Below are positions 46,691 through 55,623 of a DNA stretch of 64,000 bases, in pieces. Within the stretch, counting starts at the first letter, position 1; every line of letters starts with the position of its first letter. This DNA is from Trichococcus alkaliphilus. Lineage in GTDB: Bacteria; Bacillota; Bacilli; Lactobacillales; Aerococcaceae. The stretch is from contig NZ_PXZT01000006.1 of NCBI RefSeq assembly GCF_003008695.1, positions 102,362-166,361 on the forward strand. The letters run 5' to 3'. The position numbers were made by a program, and so were the translations under genes. The notes beneath the pieces were generated by a model. It was not told where the DNA came from. It saw only the letters and a list, made by a program, of their open reading frames with translations, and made no database searches.

Positions 46691-49600
46691 ATGATTGTTC
46701 AAAATAAATACTTACGCACTTGTCTCGCTTTATCGAGTATGGCAGCATCCAGTCTTTTTTTCGGTAATAAATATGCCTACGCCGATGAGCAGAATGTCAT
46801 TATAGAATCAGTGCCGGTGGATTCTGCAAGCTTGGCCATTTCAGCGCAGCAACCTGCTAGTGAGACAGGGGAAGCAATCTCCTATGAAGAGGCGACACAA
46901 GAAAATGAATTGCAAGCGGTTACCCCTGAGGCGGTCTCGCCCGCAGAAACAGAAGAAATGGCATCCATTGGAACTGCCATGCCTGTTTCGCAAGAGAGTG
47001 TGGCTAACTTCAAAAAACTGGTTCTGGATCCTGTTTACACAGATGCCAAAGAAATCAGCGGTACTGCCACTCCTAACAGTTACATCGTTTTCCTGAATGA
47101 GGACGGGTCCGTGATGGAGACTTCCGTCGATGAGACTGGGGCATTCCGTCTGCCGGTAACCGGCACCGCAGCAGCGGGAGTTATTAAAGCGGTCGTATAC
47201 AGCAATCCGAGCAAGACGAAGATTTTAGAAGAATCCGAGTGGGCCGTTTTGCCGGCTCACACAGAATCAGCTGAGAAGACATCGGCGGAGTTAACCGCTT
47301 CGGCGATCGGTGTCGGAGTAATTAATGAAGAGGCATCGTTAGCGGAACCCACCGCAAAAATATCGGAAACAGCCCCAGCAGCAGTGGCTGCTTCATCTGC
47401 AGAGGCTGTTGCACAAAGCGAGGAGGCTACTCCGACTGAGGAAGTGTCAGCATCAGCGACAATGTCACTGATGAGCGTCTCCAGCACAACTATGACGACT
47501 GTGCAGACCGTCGTCCAAGAAGCGAAAGGCACTTGGTACTATTATGTTCAATCCGGGGATACATTGAAGTCAATCGCAGCCCATTATGCTACGAATACAG
47601 ACAGCCTGATCCGCTGGAATTACCTCACCGATGCCAACCTGATCTATGTCGGGCAATTGTTGAGCGTCAACGGAACGAATGTTTATTCAAACATCGACAA
47701 GGAGACCCGGACTTTCGCTAGTTCAGCGGAGTTCGTCGAATATTTGGGCGGCTATGCAACCGAAATCGGCAAGGAGTACAATTTGTATTCATCCGTCATG
47801 GTTGCACAGGCTTCGCTGGAAACGGCATACGGTACCAGCAAACTGGGCACGGTAGGGAATAATCTCTTTGGGATCAAAGGCTCTTATCAAGGTAATTCCA
47901 TTGTGATGCGCACATGGGAGGAGGAGAGCGACGGATCGGTCATCTGGATTGATGCTTTCTTCAGACTCTATCCTTCCTATTACGAATCGATGGTCGATTA
48001 CGCGCTGAAATTGCGCAATGGGGTCAGTTGGGATGCGAATTTCTACAAGGGCACTTGGATCGAAAACACGACCAGCTACAAGGATGCCACCCTCTATTTG
48101 ACGGGGCGCTATGCGACGGATTCTTCCTACAACACGAAATTGAATGCCATCATCAGTGCATACGGATTGACGAAGTTCGATCAGGCTGCTGCCGCTGCTC
48201 TCAAGACTGTTTCCGCCGACTATAACGCGCTTGTTTCCGGCTACGGCTATTCGATCGATAGCCTGCCTTGGGGAACGACCGGCTACAAATACATCGCATC
48301 CTCCACCGACTATTACGGAAAAGAAGTCCATGTATCGAAGAAGACAGCTGACGGGAATTACGCCTATATTTCGATCGGCGCCAAGGAAGTGGGCTGGGTG
48401 GACAGCGACGCACTAAAGACTTTTGCCACAGTTTCGGTCAGCTACAGCCTGCCGATCATGGACGGCTCATATTCGATTGATAGCTTGCCATATGGGTATC
48501 CTGGTTACAAAAAAGTCGCAGATGCTGCTTCCTATACCGGGAATGTGGCGACCGTCGTGCGGGAAACGGCTGATGGCGCCTTTGCGGAAATCAAAATAAA
48601 TGGTGCGTATATCGGCTGGGTCAGCAAGAAAGCTTTTAACGCAGCATTCCAGAGCTATGACGCGACTATCCGGAAAAGTGGCTATTCGATCGACAGCCTG
48701 CCTTGGGGAACGACCGGTTACCGCACGCTTGCCTGGAGCAATGACTTGATCGGGAAATCCGTCAAAGTGATCGGGAAGTCCGCAAATGGGGCCTATTTCT
48801 GCATTTCCTACAATACCGGCGCAGCAATCGGTTGGGTGGACTACAAAGCATTCGAATATTTCAATTCGGCTGCGGCCAATTACAATGCAGTCGTTTCGAA
48901 AAGTAATTTTTCGATTGACAGCCTGCCATGGGGCGAAGCCGGATATGCCTATGTTGCTTCCTCCTCCAGTTACCTAGGCAAGGAAGTGAACGTATCGCGG
49001 ATAACCGCAGACGGCAACTATGCCTTTATTTCCTTCAACGGGAAGGGGCTGGGCTGGATCGACAGCAAGGGATTGCAGACTTTCGCGACAAGAACAGCCA
49101 GCTACAGCATGCCGATCATGAACGGCATCTATTCGATCGACAGCCTGCCGTGGGGAGTGTCGGGATTCGCGAAAGTCGCGGACGCCTCAGCCTATTTCGG
49201 CAAAATGGCAACGATCTACCGCGAATCGGCGGACGGTGCTTATGCTGAAATCGGTGTGGATGGGAGGTTCCTCGGCTGGATTGACAAGCGGTCTTTCAGC
49301 AATGCGAAACAGGTCGACTATTATGTGGGCGTATCCGGCCTGGGCTATTCGATCGACAGTTTGCCGTGGGGGACGGCAGGATACAAACAGGTCGGCAATA
49401 CGAACAGCTATCTGGGTAATTTGGTGAAAGTCATTGCGGAAACGACGGATGGCGCTTACAAACTGGTCCAAAAAAGCGGCCAGACGCTCGGTTGGGTCGA
49501 TCATCGTGCTTTGACGGCGCTCAGCACGAAGGCTGCCACTTACAGTGCAACGATCCGATCCAGCGGCTATTCGATCGATAGCCTGCCATGGGGTACTGCG

Positions 49601-49738
49601 GGCTTCACGTTGCTGTCGTTGACGAATTACCATCTGAACACGCCGGTACAGGTCATACAGGAAACCGCAGACGGCTGCTATGCCTTGGTGGCTGTCAACG
49701 GCCAGACGCTTGGCTGGGTGGATAAGCGTTGCTTCTGA
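46691..49738 (+). CDS. Secreted LysM-GH73 glucosaminidase with seven GW-type repeats
   Basis: 1015 residues. A signal peptide (cut near YAYAD) is followed by an Ala/Glu-rich stretch, an Ig-like module with GTATPNSYIVF (about 110-190), a LysM (about 280-326, YYVQSGDTLKSIA), a GH73 domain (about 340-500) with catalytic Glu in SLETAYGTS, and seven GW-type SH3 modules (about 508-1015), each with YSIDSLPWGTxGY and LGWVD. It would cut peptidoglycan glycan strands while held by the GW modules. GGAGATGGAGGGGTACT precedes the start. Its LysM and GH73 part is a paralogue of the end of 29134-32874, and the GW set differs clearly from that of 38453-40918. Confidence 0.92.
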   Translation: MIVQNKYLRTCLALSSMAASSLFFGNKYAYADEQNVIIESVPVDSASLAISAQQPASETGEAISYEEATQENELQAVTPEAVSPAETEEMASIGTAMPVSQESVANFKKLVLDPVYTDAKEISGTATPNSYIVFLNEDGSVMETSVDETGAFRLPVTGTAAAGVIKAVVYSNPSKTKILEESEWAVLPAHTESAEKTSAELTASAIGVGVINEEASLAEPTAKISETAPAAVAASSAEAVAQSEEATPTEEVSASATMSLMSVSSTTMTTVQTVVQEAKGTWYYYVQSGDTLKSIAAHYATNTDSLIRWNYLTDANLIYVGQLLSVNGTNVYSNIDKETRTFASSAEFVEYLGGYATEIGKEYNLYSSVMVAQASLETAYGTSKLGTVGNNLFGIKGSYQGNSIVMRTWEEESDGSVIWIDAFFRLYPSYYESMVDYALKLRNGVSWDANFYKGTWIENTTSYKDATLYLTGRYATDSSYNTKLNAIISAYGLTKFDQAAAAALKTVSADYNALVSGYGYSIDSLPWGTTGYKYIASSTDYYGKEVHVSKKTADGNYAYISIGAKEVGWVDSDALKTFATVSVSYSLPIMDGSYSIDSLPYGYPGYKKVADAASYTGNVATVVRETADGAFAEIKINGAYIGWVSKKAFNAAFQSYDATIRKSGYSIDSLPWGTTGYRTLAWSNDLIGKSVKVIGKSANGAYFCISYNTGAAIGWVDYKAFEYFNSAAANYNAVVSKSNFSIDSLPWGEAGYAYVASSSSYLGKEVNVSRITADGNYAFISFNGKGLGWIDSKGLQTFATRTASYSMPIMNGIYSIDSLPWGVSGFAKVADASAYFGKMATIYRESADGAYAEIGVDGRFLGWIDKRSFSNAKQVDYYVGVSGLGYSIDSLPWGTAGYKQVGNTNSYLGNLVKVIAETTDGAYKLVQKSGQTLGWVDHRALTALSTKAATYSATIRSSGYSIDSLPWGTAGFTLLSLTNYHLNTPVQVIQETADGCYALVAVNGQTLGWVDKRCF

Positions 49739-49757
49739 TGGGTAAAGTAAACGAGTA

Positions 49758-49796
49758 AAAAAAATCCGGTGAGCAGATGCTCACCGGATTTTTTTA
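49758..49796 (+). terminator. Terminator after GW glucosaminidase
   Basis: ATCCGGTGAGCA pairs with TGCTCACCGGAT, flanked by A and T runs so that it may act both ways. The stem core TCCGGTGA / TCACCGGA is the same as in the intergenic hairpin family that follows. Confidence 0.92.
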
Positions 49797-49836
49797 TAGG
49801 AATGCGGAAGTGAAGAAATGCAGTGATGCGCACCCA

Positions 49837-49965
49837 GCTCCGGTGAAGGAACCGCTAACCGGAGCAGAAAACAGAAAATAGCCGCCACCTACGGCGAAGA
49901 ACCCCTCACCGGAGGAGACAATAAACATAAGTAGTCAACTCCGGCGAAGCTGTCGTTCACCGGAG
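49837..49965. repeat. Intergenic hairpin cluster B, three units at 50-51-bp period
   Basis: The units begin at 49838, 49889 and 49939. Unit 1 has GCTCCGGT / ACCGGAGC, unit 2 has a damaged left arm CTACGGCGA with TCACCGGAG, and unit 3 has CTCCGGCGAA / TTCACCGGAG. A half unit CTCCAGGTGA follows at 49971. Spacers are AT-rich and unlike those of cluster A. It lies between convergent genes. Confidence 0.82.
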
Positions 49966-49992
49966 CACAGCTCCAGGTGACCCGCTATAAGA

Positions 49993-50694
49993 TCAGTGTT
50001 GCAGCATCTCCTCGACGATTTCGTCTCCATCCATTCCGGCCGGGTAGAAAGTCGGCCAGTTGTCCCTCTCTTCCAGAAGTGTTGCGTGGCTATCATCTCC
50101 CAGATAAATGTGGAAGTGCGCGGAAGCGGTGGGTTCGATGATGTGGTCGCTGAACTGGACATACTTGGGTGTATTTTGGGTATCATCTGTCCGTTCGAAC
50201 AGGTAGCGGACGCCTTTTTTGCCGGATTCGTAGGTCAGAATCTGATAGCCGCTATACGCGTAAGTGCCGGTGCGTGCGGTATCGTCTTCGTAGAATGTGA
50301 TGGTATCACCTGCGATCGTAAGGCCGGTGAAGGTCGACTCGTAACCGACTGTGTAGTAGTCCTTGTATTCCTCGGCTGTCTTTTCGCCGGTGTCTCTGGC
50401 TTTTTCCGCGAATACGCTATCCAGTGTGCCGTCAAGCAGATAAGGGTAGACGGATTGCCATTCGCCTTCCCAATCGCTCAAAGGCCGGTCGGCGACTTGG
50501 TTGTCCTCAAAGATGCCGTTGGCGGCATCAACTGTCGCTTGGTTCTGCAGGTTGACGGATTCGATTGTGATTTCGGTGGCAGTGGTATTGGATTCTAGAG
50601 CTTCTTCGGTTTCCGGATTGGACTGGCAAGCGGCCAAGCTCAACACGAGCAGGCTACCGATCATCCAGCGGAACGTTCTATGGTTTTGATGCAT
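49993..50694 (-). CDS. zinT: ZinT-domain zinc-binding lipoprotein
   Basis: A 233-residue lipoprotein. The signal peptide ends in the lipobox LSLAAC with Cys23 as the lipidation site. The ZinT/YodA domain (about 70-233) starts with LSDWEGEWQSVYPYLLDG and has the ligand block HFHIYLGDD with SH soon after, and ends EIVEEML. Such domains capture zinc for ABC importers and occur as the C-terminal part of AdcA. Here the domain stands alone. CAGGAGGACAAA precedes the start. A Zur-like box 29 bases upstream suggests repression when zinc is plentiful. Confidence 0.9.
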   Translation of the reverse strand: MHQNHRTFRWMIGSLLVLSLAACQSNPETEEALESNTTATEITIESVNLQNQATVDAANGIFEDNQVADRPLSDWEGEWQSVYPYLLDGTLDSVFAEKARDTGEKTAEEYKDYYTVGYESTFTGLTIAGDTITFYEDDTARTGTYAYSGYQILTYESGKKGVRYLFERTDDTQNTPKYVQFSDHIIEPTASAHFHIYLGDDSHATLLEERDNWPTFYPAGMDGDEIVEEMLQH

Positions 50695-50715
50695 TTTGTC
50701 CTCCTGAAAATTAAA

Positions 50716-50743
50716 TGATTATAAATCGAAATGATTACGTTTT
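50716..50743 (-). promoter_or_regulatory. Zur-like box and -10 of zinT gene
   Basis: Bases 50723-50743 on the plus strand begin AAATCGAAATGATTACG and match the Bacillus-type Zur operator (AAATCGTAATNATTACGATTT pattern) at all but two positions. The minus-strand TATAAT -10 lies directly beside it at about 50717-50723. Position and gene function agree. Confidence 0.6.
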
Positions 50744-50830
50744 GTATTATTGCATAGTTGTGCGAGGACTGTCAACAATAAATGAAATGATTTTGCTAAA
50801 ATGAAGTCAGGATTGTGATTGAAAAAGTAC

Positions 50831-50867
50831 AAAAAAAGACGCGCACCAGTCCGACTACTGGGCGCGT
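50831..50867 (-). terminator. Terminator for azoreductase transcript
   Basis: On the minus strand GACGCGC and CCAGT pair with ACTGG and GCGCGTC and are followed by seven T. It lies about 150 bases after the azoR stop. Confidence 0.8.
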
Positions 50868-50908
50868 CCGCTTTTCTCTGTATTAATAGGTGTCTAGCTG
50901 CACGGTTA

Positions 50909-50991
50909 AGCCCTTCGGAAATTAGATAAATCGTACCTATTGCGCTCTGCGATGCTCAGTCGGCACGATTTCCTAAATTTCTTTCAGGGCT
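50909..50991. other. Structured intergenic element downstream of azoR
   Basis: A nested imperfect inverted repeat: AGCCCT (50909) with AGGGCT (50986), GAAATTAG with CTAAATTTC, and AAATCGT with ACGATTT, around a GC-rich centre. A second hairpin GCTGAACG / CGTTCAGC follows at 50990-51008. It is not explained by a simple terminator and could be a mobile palindromic element or a 3' RNA structure. Confidence 0.5.
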
Positions 50992-51017
50992 GAACGAACC
51001 CGTTCAGCTTTTCGTTT

Positions 51018-51644
51018 TTATAAAGATTTAGCTAAAGCTTCGACTTTCGCCAAGCCTTCTTCGATGATTGTAGCTGCTTGATCAGGAGCTGCTGCGTGTC
51101 CTTCGATGATGACTTCGCCGATGATTTCCATTCCGAATACGCCAGCAAATACGTTACGCATGTAGTTGACGCCCATGTCCATTGGAGCCATTTCAGGAGC
51201 GGAGTAGTTGCCGCCGCGTGCGTTCAGAAGGATGACTTTCTTCTCAGGCATCAAAGCAACCATTGTGCCTGTTTCATCATATTTGAAAGCAAAGCCGGCT
51301 GCAAAGATGTAGTCGATGAATGTTTGCAATTTAGCTGGGATCGTCAAGTTCCATAATGGGAAGGCGAATACGATCACGTCAGCAGCAGTCACTGCATCCA
51401 TTGCTTTTTGTTTTGCTGCCAAAAGGCGTGTTTCGATGTCAGTCAATTCTTCGCCGACTGCCATTTTGCCGTATGCGCCGAAAAGATCTTGGCCCAAGTA
51501 AGGCATGTCTTCTGAAAAGACGTTGTAAGTTGTTACATTCAAAGTTTCATTTTCTTTGGCTGCTGCCAAAAAAGTTTCGTACATTTTTGAAGAAATAGCT
51601 TCTTCTGCTGGTCTGTTGTTTCCTTTTACTACCAAAACGTTCAT
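51018..51644 (-). CDS. azoR: FMN-dependent NADH-azoreductase
   Basis: A 208-residue flavodoxin-fold quinone/azo reductase, cytoplasmic. The N-terminal VLVVKGNNRP takes the place of the FMN phosphate loop, VIVFAFPLWNLTIPAKLQTFIDYI is the AzoR FMN-binding block, and LLNARGGNY is the second flavin-contact motif. Length is normal for AzoR. GTGGAGGAATACAC precedes the start. Neighbours are unrelated, so it looks like a single-gene unit. Confidence 0.92.
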   Translation of the reverse strand: MNVLVVKGNNRPAEEAISSKMYETFLAAAKENETLNVTTYNVFSEDMPYLGQDLFGAYGKMAVGEELTDIETRLLAAKQKAMDAVTAADVIVFAFPLWNLTIPAKLQTFIDYIFAAGFAFKYDETGTMVALMPEKKVILLNARGGNYSAPEMAPMDMGVNYMRNVFAGVFGMEIIGEVIIEGHAAAPDQAATIIEEGLAKVEALAKSL

Positions 51645-51832
51645 GTGTATTCCTCCACTGATTGTATATTTTATGCGGTTTTTGTTTCACTTACCGCATG
51701 TAAGTACAGTATAACATCTCGGCTTCGAAATAAATAGTCGTAATGCTCAAAAAAATAAACAATTTGAAATTTCGCCACATTTGCACTACCATAGTAAAGA
51801 ATATTTCGATAGTTTCGAAACAACGGGAGTGA

Positions 51833-52996
51833 ATGTTTATGCAAAAATCCGGCCAAAGCAAACGGATTGAAATATTTGACGGCATGCGGGGATTGGCCTC
51901 CGTCATTGTCATGATTTTCCACATGGCGGTCTGGACAGTTTACGGCTACAGCGCCAATGAATACAAAATCTTTGCCAATCCCTTTTGGAGGGTGGCGACG
52001 CAGACACCATTGAAAATGATCTGGGGCGGCAATGAAGCGGTGCTGGTTTTCTACATCATCGGCGGTTTCGTTCTGGCGCGCCCTTATCTGAACGGGCGGA
52101 AGCTGGATTTCAAACCGTTCATCATCAAACGCTGGATCCGCCTGATGCTGCCTTATGTGCTTGTCATCGCAGTGACGGTCATCCTGATCGCGCTGTTCGG
52201 AGCCTGGAAACATGACACGATCGACTTGAGCGGTTCGTTCAATGTGAAATGGAAAAGGGTGCCGAATGCGCTGGAGATGCTGTTGTATTTTCTCGGGTAT
52301 GACTACAATCTGAATATCCTCAGCGGCGCTTTCTGGAGCATGGTCCAGGAATGGCGCTTGTCCTTCATCCTGCCTTTTGTTGCGGTGGCTCTTCACCGCA
52401 ACCGGACAAGGGAAGTCCTCGGATATTATGCCGTCACGCAGTTGGGGATAGAGGCGTTGACGAACTGGGGCATGCGCAGCGATATGGCTTGGCTGGCGCA
52501 GCTGTCGGAATCGCTCAACCGAACAAATTATTATGCGATCTTTTTCGTGATGGGGGCGGTGCTGGCGAAGCATCTTCCGGCCATTCGGAAATTTGTGCAG
52601 GAGCACCGCAGTTTCCGGATCCTTTCGGCCTGGGCAATTCCGTTCTTGATTCCGAGTCAGTGGATCCTGGCGGCGCTTGGTTTGTCGTTCCGGGTGCGGC
52701 ACGCGCTGTTGCTGACGGGTTTGGGCATCATTTTGTTCCTGTTATTATGCATGGAATCGCCGCGTTTGACTGCCTTCTTCAAATCGAAACCGCTGCTGTT
52801 TTTGGGAAAAATTTCCTTCAGCTTGTATTTAACGCATACGACATCGATCATCCTCTTCGTGACGTTCCTCGGCCAGGTCATCCCGCCGGAAATAGCGCTG
52901 TTGCTTTCGCCGCTGTTTGCCTTGCCGGTGGCGTACTTGTGGCAGCAGCACGTCGAAACAAGGTGCCTCGGTTTGCTGAAACATTTCAAGAAATAG
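51833..52996 (+). CDS. Membrane acyltransferase, acyltransferase-3 family
   Basis: 387 residues with about ten membrane helices. It begins RIEIFDGMRGLASVIVMIFHMAVW, the family motif with the proposed catalytic His in FHMAV. It would add acyl groups to a surface sugar or lipid-linked intermediate at the membrane. The OatA-type SGNH domain is absent. ATG 51833 is used here; ATG 51839 has better spacing from GGGAG and would start MQKSGQS. It is followed by a GtrB/GtrA-type pair, so polysaccharide or teichoic acid modification is likely. Confidence 0.85.
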   Translation: MFMQKSGQSKRIEIFDGMRGLASVIVMIFHMAVWTVYGYSANEYKIFANPFWRVATQTPLKMIWGGNEAVLVFYIIGGFVLARPYLNGRKLDFKPFIIKRWIRLMLPYVLVIAVTVILIALFGAWKHDTIDLSGSFNVKWKRVPNALEMLLYFLGYDYNLNILSGAFWSMVQEWRLSFILPFVAVALHRNRTREVLGYYAVTQLGIEALTNWGMRSDMAWLAQLSESLNRTNYYAIFFVMGAVLAKHLPAIRKFVQEHRSFRILSAWAIPFLIPSQWILAALGLSFRVRHALLLTGLGIILFLLLCMESPRLTAFFKSKPLLFLGKISFSLYLTHTTSIILFVTFLGQVIPPEIALLLSPLFALPVAYLWQQHVETRCLGLLKHFKK

Positions 52997-53070
52997 ACGG
53001 CCAACCTGCGTCAAGTATGATACGATAAAGGAAAGCTCAGAATTCTGAAAGAACATGCAGGGGTGGACAC

Positions 53071-54045
53071 ATGTCAAAAGATATCATTTCCATCATCGTT
53101 CCTTGCCATAACGAGGAAGAGATGGTGCCGATTTTTCATAAAGAAATCACAGCGGTCAGCGAGCAGCTGCCGGATGCCGCATTCGAACTGATTTTCGTGA
53201 ACGACGGATCGAAGGATGCTACGTTGACGGAATTGAAGCGATTGGCCGCGCTGGATGAACGCGTGCATTACCTTTCCTTTTCGCGGAACTTCGGCAAGGA
53301 AGCGGCGATGGTGGCGGGCCTGCGCCAAGCGACCGGGGATTACGTCGCCGTGATGGATGCGGATCTCCAGGACCCGCCGGCTATGCTGGTGGAGATGGTT
53401 GCCCTGATCCGCACCGGCGAATACGATTGCATCGGCACGAAACGGCTTGACCGCAAAGGCGAGCCACCGATCCGCTCCTTTTTCGCGAGGCAGTTCTACC
53501 ATTTGATCAACCATATTTCCGATACTGAAATAGTCGACGGTGCCCGGGATTTCCGGTTGATGACGAGCCAGATGGTCGATGCCGTTCTGGAGATGACCGA
53601 ATACAACCGGTTTTCGAAAGGAATCTTCAGTTGGGTCGGCTTCGAGACGAAGTACCTCTCCTACGAAAATCAGGAACGCGTCGCCGGAAAGACGACTTGG
53701 TCGTTCTGGAGCCTGTTCAAATATTCGCTGGACGGAATCGTGGCTTTTTCCGAGGCTCCGTTGGCGATTGCTGCCTTCACCGGATTCCTGTCGTTCGCCG
53801 TGGCGATTTTGGCAGCGCTGATCCTGACCGTGCGGACACTGGTGTTCGGTAACGCAACTTCCGGTTGGACTTCGCTCATCGTCATCATTTTGGGGATGGG
53901 CGGCTTGCAGTTGCTCTGTCTGGGGATCCTCGGAAAATATCTGGGGAAAACCTTCATGGAAACGAAAAGACGTCCGCTCTACATTCTGAAGGAAACGGAT
54001 GTTGCCTTGCCGACTAGCCGCAAGGAGGGCCAGGACGATGACTAA
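53071..54045 (+). CDS. GtrB/CsbB-type undecaprenyl-phosphate glycosyltransferase
   Basis: A 324-residue GT2 transferase anchored by two C-terminal helices (about 232-255 and 265-290). Motifs are ISIIVPCHNEEE, FVNDGSKD, MDADLQDPP and GARDFRLM, the pattern of DPM1/GtrB enzymes that load a sugar onto undecaprenyl phosphate. The end overlaps the GtrA-like start by eight bases, so the two are coupled. Together they should supply a lipid-linked sugar outside for decoration of a wall polymer. Confidence 0.92.
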   Translation: MSKDIISIIVPCHNEEEMVPIFHKEITAVSEQLPDAAFELIFVNDGSKDATLTELKRLAALDERVHYLSFSRNFGKEAAMVAGLRQATGDYVAVMDADLQDPPAMLVEMVALIRTGEYDCIGTKRLDRKGEPPIRSFFARQFYHLINHISDTEIVDGARDFRLMTSQMVDAVLEMTEYNRFSKGIFSWVGFETKYLSYENQERVAGKTTWSFWSLFKYSLDGIVAFSEAPLAIAAFTGFLSFAVAILAALILTVRTLVFGNATSGWTSLIVIILGMGGLQLLCLGILGKYLGKTFMETKRRPLYILKETDVALPTSRKEGQDDD

Positions 54046-54436
54046 ACTGTTGGGCCAAGTGGTGAAATTCGGACTCGTCGGCGTAGTGGCGACGCTGCTG
54101 GATTTTCTCGTCCTTTATATTTTGGCTGATTTCATCGGCTTGCATTATCTGACGGCCGCCGCGCTGGCATTCGTGGCAGCGACGCTGTTCAATTATGCGG
54201 CGAGCATGCGCTACGTGTTTACGAGCCGCTTCGGAGCGGCGGAGAAGCGCCAAGAGTTGCTGCTGTTTGTCACACTCAGCGTCATCGGACTGGGATTGAA
54301 CCAAGCGCTGATGTGGCTGTTCGTGGATCAGGTGGAAGTACACTATCTGGTGGCCAAGATCGCCGCCACGGTGTTCGTGATGGCCTGGAATTTCATTTCA
54401 AGGAAGATCTGGCTGGAGGATAAAAACGTAGGATAA
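54038..54436 (+). CDS. GtrA-family membrane protein
   Basis: 132 residues with four membrane helices. It begins LGQVVKFGLVGVVATLLDFLV and has NYAASMRYVF and AWNFISRKIWLF-like C-terminal blocks of the GtrA family, thought to flip undecaprenyl-phospho-sugars. ATG 54038 is chosen for AAGGAGGGCCAGGAC upstream; the longer frame from 53999 lies inside the preceding gene. It is coupled to the GtrB-type gene. Confidence 0.9.
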   Translation: MTKLLGQVVKFGLVGVVATLLDFLVLYILADFIGLHYLTAAALAFVAATLFNYAASMRYVFTSRFGAAEKRQELLLFVTLSVIGLGLNQALMWLFVDQVEVHYLVAKIAATVFVMAWNFISRKIWLEDKNVG

Positions 54437-54461
54437 AGAAAAACTTGGTTTTGGACCGGTT

Positions 54462-54590
54462 CTCCGGTGACAGCATGTTTGGCCAGAGATGGGGATAGAA
54501 TCAGAAAGCCTACTCCGGTGAGCCGCTTTTCGCCGGAGCAGACATATGAGTCGCGTCGGCTCCTCCGGTGAAGGACTCCTCGCCGGAGGA
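54462..54590. repeat. Intergenic hairpin cluster C, units at 50-51-bp period
   Basis: CTCCGGTGA begins at 54462, 54513 and 54563. The first is only a left arm. The second pairs CTCCGGTG with CGCCGGAG, allowing one G-U. The third pairs TCCTCCGGTG with CGCCGGAGGA. It is the same family and period as clusters A, B and D, and again lies between convergent genes. Confidence 0.82.
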
Positions 54591-54628
54591 GCCGCTTCGT
54601 TTATCCAGCGGACATCAAGTATATTAGA

Positions 54629-54678
54629 AAAAACGAATGCGGCTGCATCCTTTCGGAAAAGCCGCATTCGTTTTTTCT
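54629..54678. terminator. Bidirectional terminator
   Basis: AAAAAACGAATGCGGCT pairs with AGCCGCATTCGTTTTTT. Confidence 0.92.
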
Positions 54679-54695
54679 GTTAGAGTAATCAGACT

Positions 54696-55457
54696 TCAGT
54701 AGCTGGTCCAGCCCGCGTCCGCGGTCACGACGGCGCCATTGACGAAACTGGAGTCGTCGGATGCCAGAAAGAGTGCGACAGAAGCAATCTGATCGGGCGT
54801 CCCGAAAGCCGGGTTGATCACCATGCCGACGCCGGTCGTTTCTTGGCCAAATTTGCTGACATCGCCCATCGATTGGGCGATATTGGTAGCGACAGCTCCG
54901 GGGGCAATCGCGTTGCAGCGGATGCCTTTTTTCGCGTACATGAAGGCTGTATTTTTCGTCAATCCGATGACAGCATGTTTGGAAGCGACATAAGCGACAC
55001 CGGCCCGTCCGCCGTGTAGACCGCCAATCGAAGCGATGTTGATGATATTACCGCTGCCCTGTTCCAGGAAATATTGGATGGCTTTGCGGCTGGCATACAT
55101 CGGACCGGTGACGTTGACGGCGAAGACCCTTTCCCAGCGCTCGTTCGAGACTTCCCCGACCGGTTCGAAGCCGTCCATGATGCCGGCGTTGTTGACGAGG
55201 ATGTCCACTTTTCCGAATAGAGCGATGGCGGTATCGATCATGGCGTCGGCATCGGCCTCGATGGAGATGTCGGTTTTTATAGCAGCGGCAGCGTCCAGGG
55301 TTTCGGCGTTGATTTCGTTTGCGACTTTCAGTGCACCCTCGTAGTTGTAATCAGCAATAACCACTTTTGCGCCTTCTTTTACGAACCGACGGCAGATTGC
55401 TTCGCCCATACCCGAAGCGCCTCCGGTCACAACAGCGACTTTGTTCGTCAATCTCAT
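54696..55457 (-). CDS. SDR-family oxidoreductase
   Basis: A 253-residue classical short-chain dehydrogenase. It has VAVVTGGASGMGEAI for the NAD(P) loop, VNNAGIM (NNAG motif), IASIGG with the catalytic Ser, and YVASK with Tyr-x3-Lys. It is similar to glucose-1-dehydrogenase and 3-oxoacyl reductase groups, but the substrate cannot be told. ATG 55457 is chosen for AAGGAGGAAATCACC; a longer frame to 55493 has no ribosome site. A cre-like sequence lies about 43-56 bases upstream. Confidence 0.9.
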   Translation of the reverse strand: MRLTNKVAVVTGGASGMGEAICRRFVKEGAKVVIADYNYEGALKVANEINAETLDAAAAIKTDISIEADADAMIDTAIALFGKVDILVNNAGIMDGFEPVGEVSNERWERVFAVNVTGPMYASRKAIQYFLEQGSGNIINIASIGGLHGGRAGVAYVASKHAVIGLTKNTAFMYAKKGIRCNAIAPGAVATNIAQSMGDVSKFGQETTGVGMVINPAFGTPDQIASVALFLASDDSSFVNGAVVTADAGWTSY

Positions 55458-55499
55458 GGTGATTTCCTCCTTATGCCTTGTTGGTTCAATCATAGCACG

Positions 55500-55513
55500 A
55501 TAGCGCTTGCAAG
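55500..55513 (-). promoter_or_regulatory. Possible cre site upstream of SDR gene
   Basis: The minus strand reads TGCAAGCGCTATCG, two mismatches from TGWNANCGNTNWCA, with the strong core AAGCGCTATC. Weak support. Confidence 0.3.
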
Positions 55514-55623
55514 TGTCGGATGATGATCTGTGCAGAAGAAAAATACAAAAAGCGATGGCTTATTTTCACATTTCAGATAAAATAGAGTGATAATAACGTG
55601 GTAAAGGATGTGGAAAGCGGAAG

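Noticed and set aside
51671..52702. 343-codon minus-strand frame over the acyltransferase gene
   Set aside because: Low-complexity shadow of a clear membrane acyltransferase with a good start and helices.
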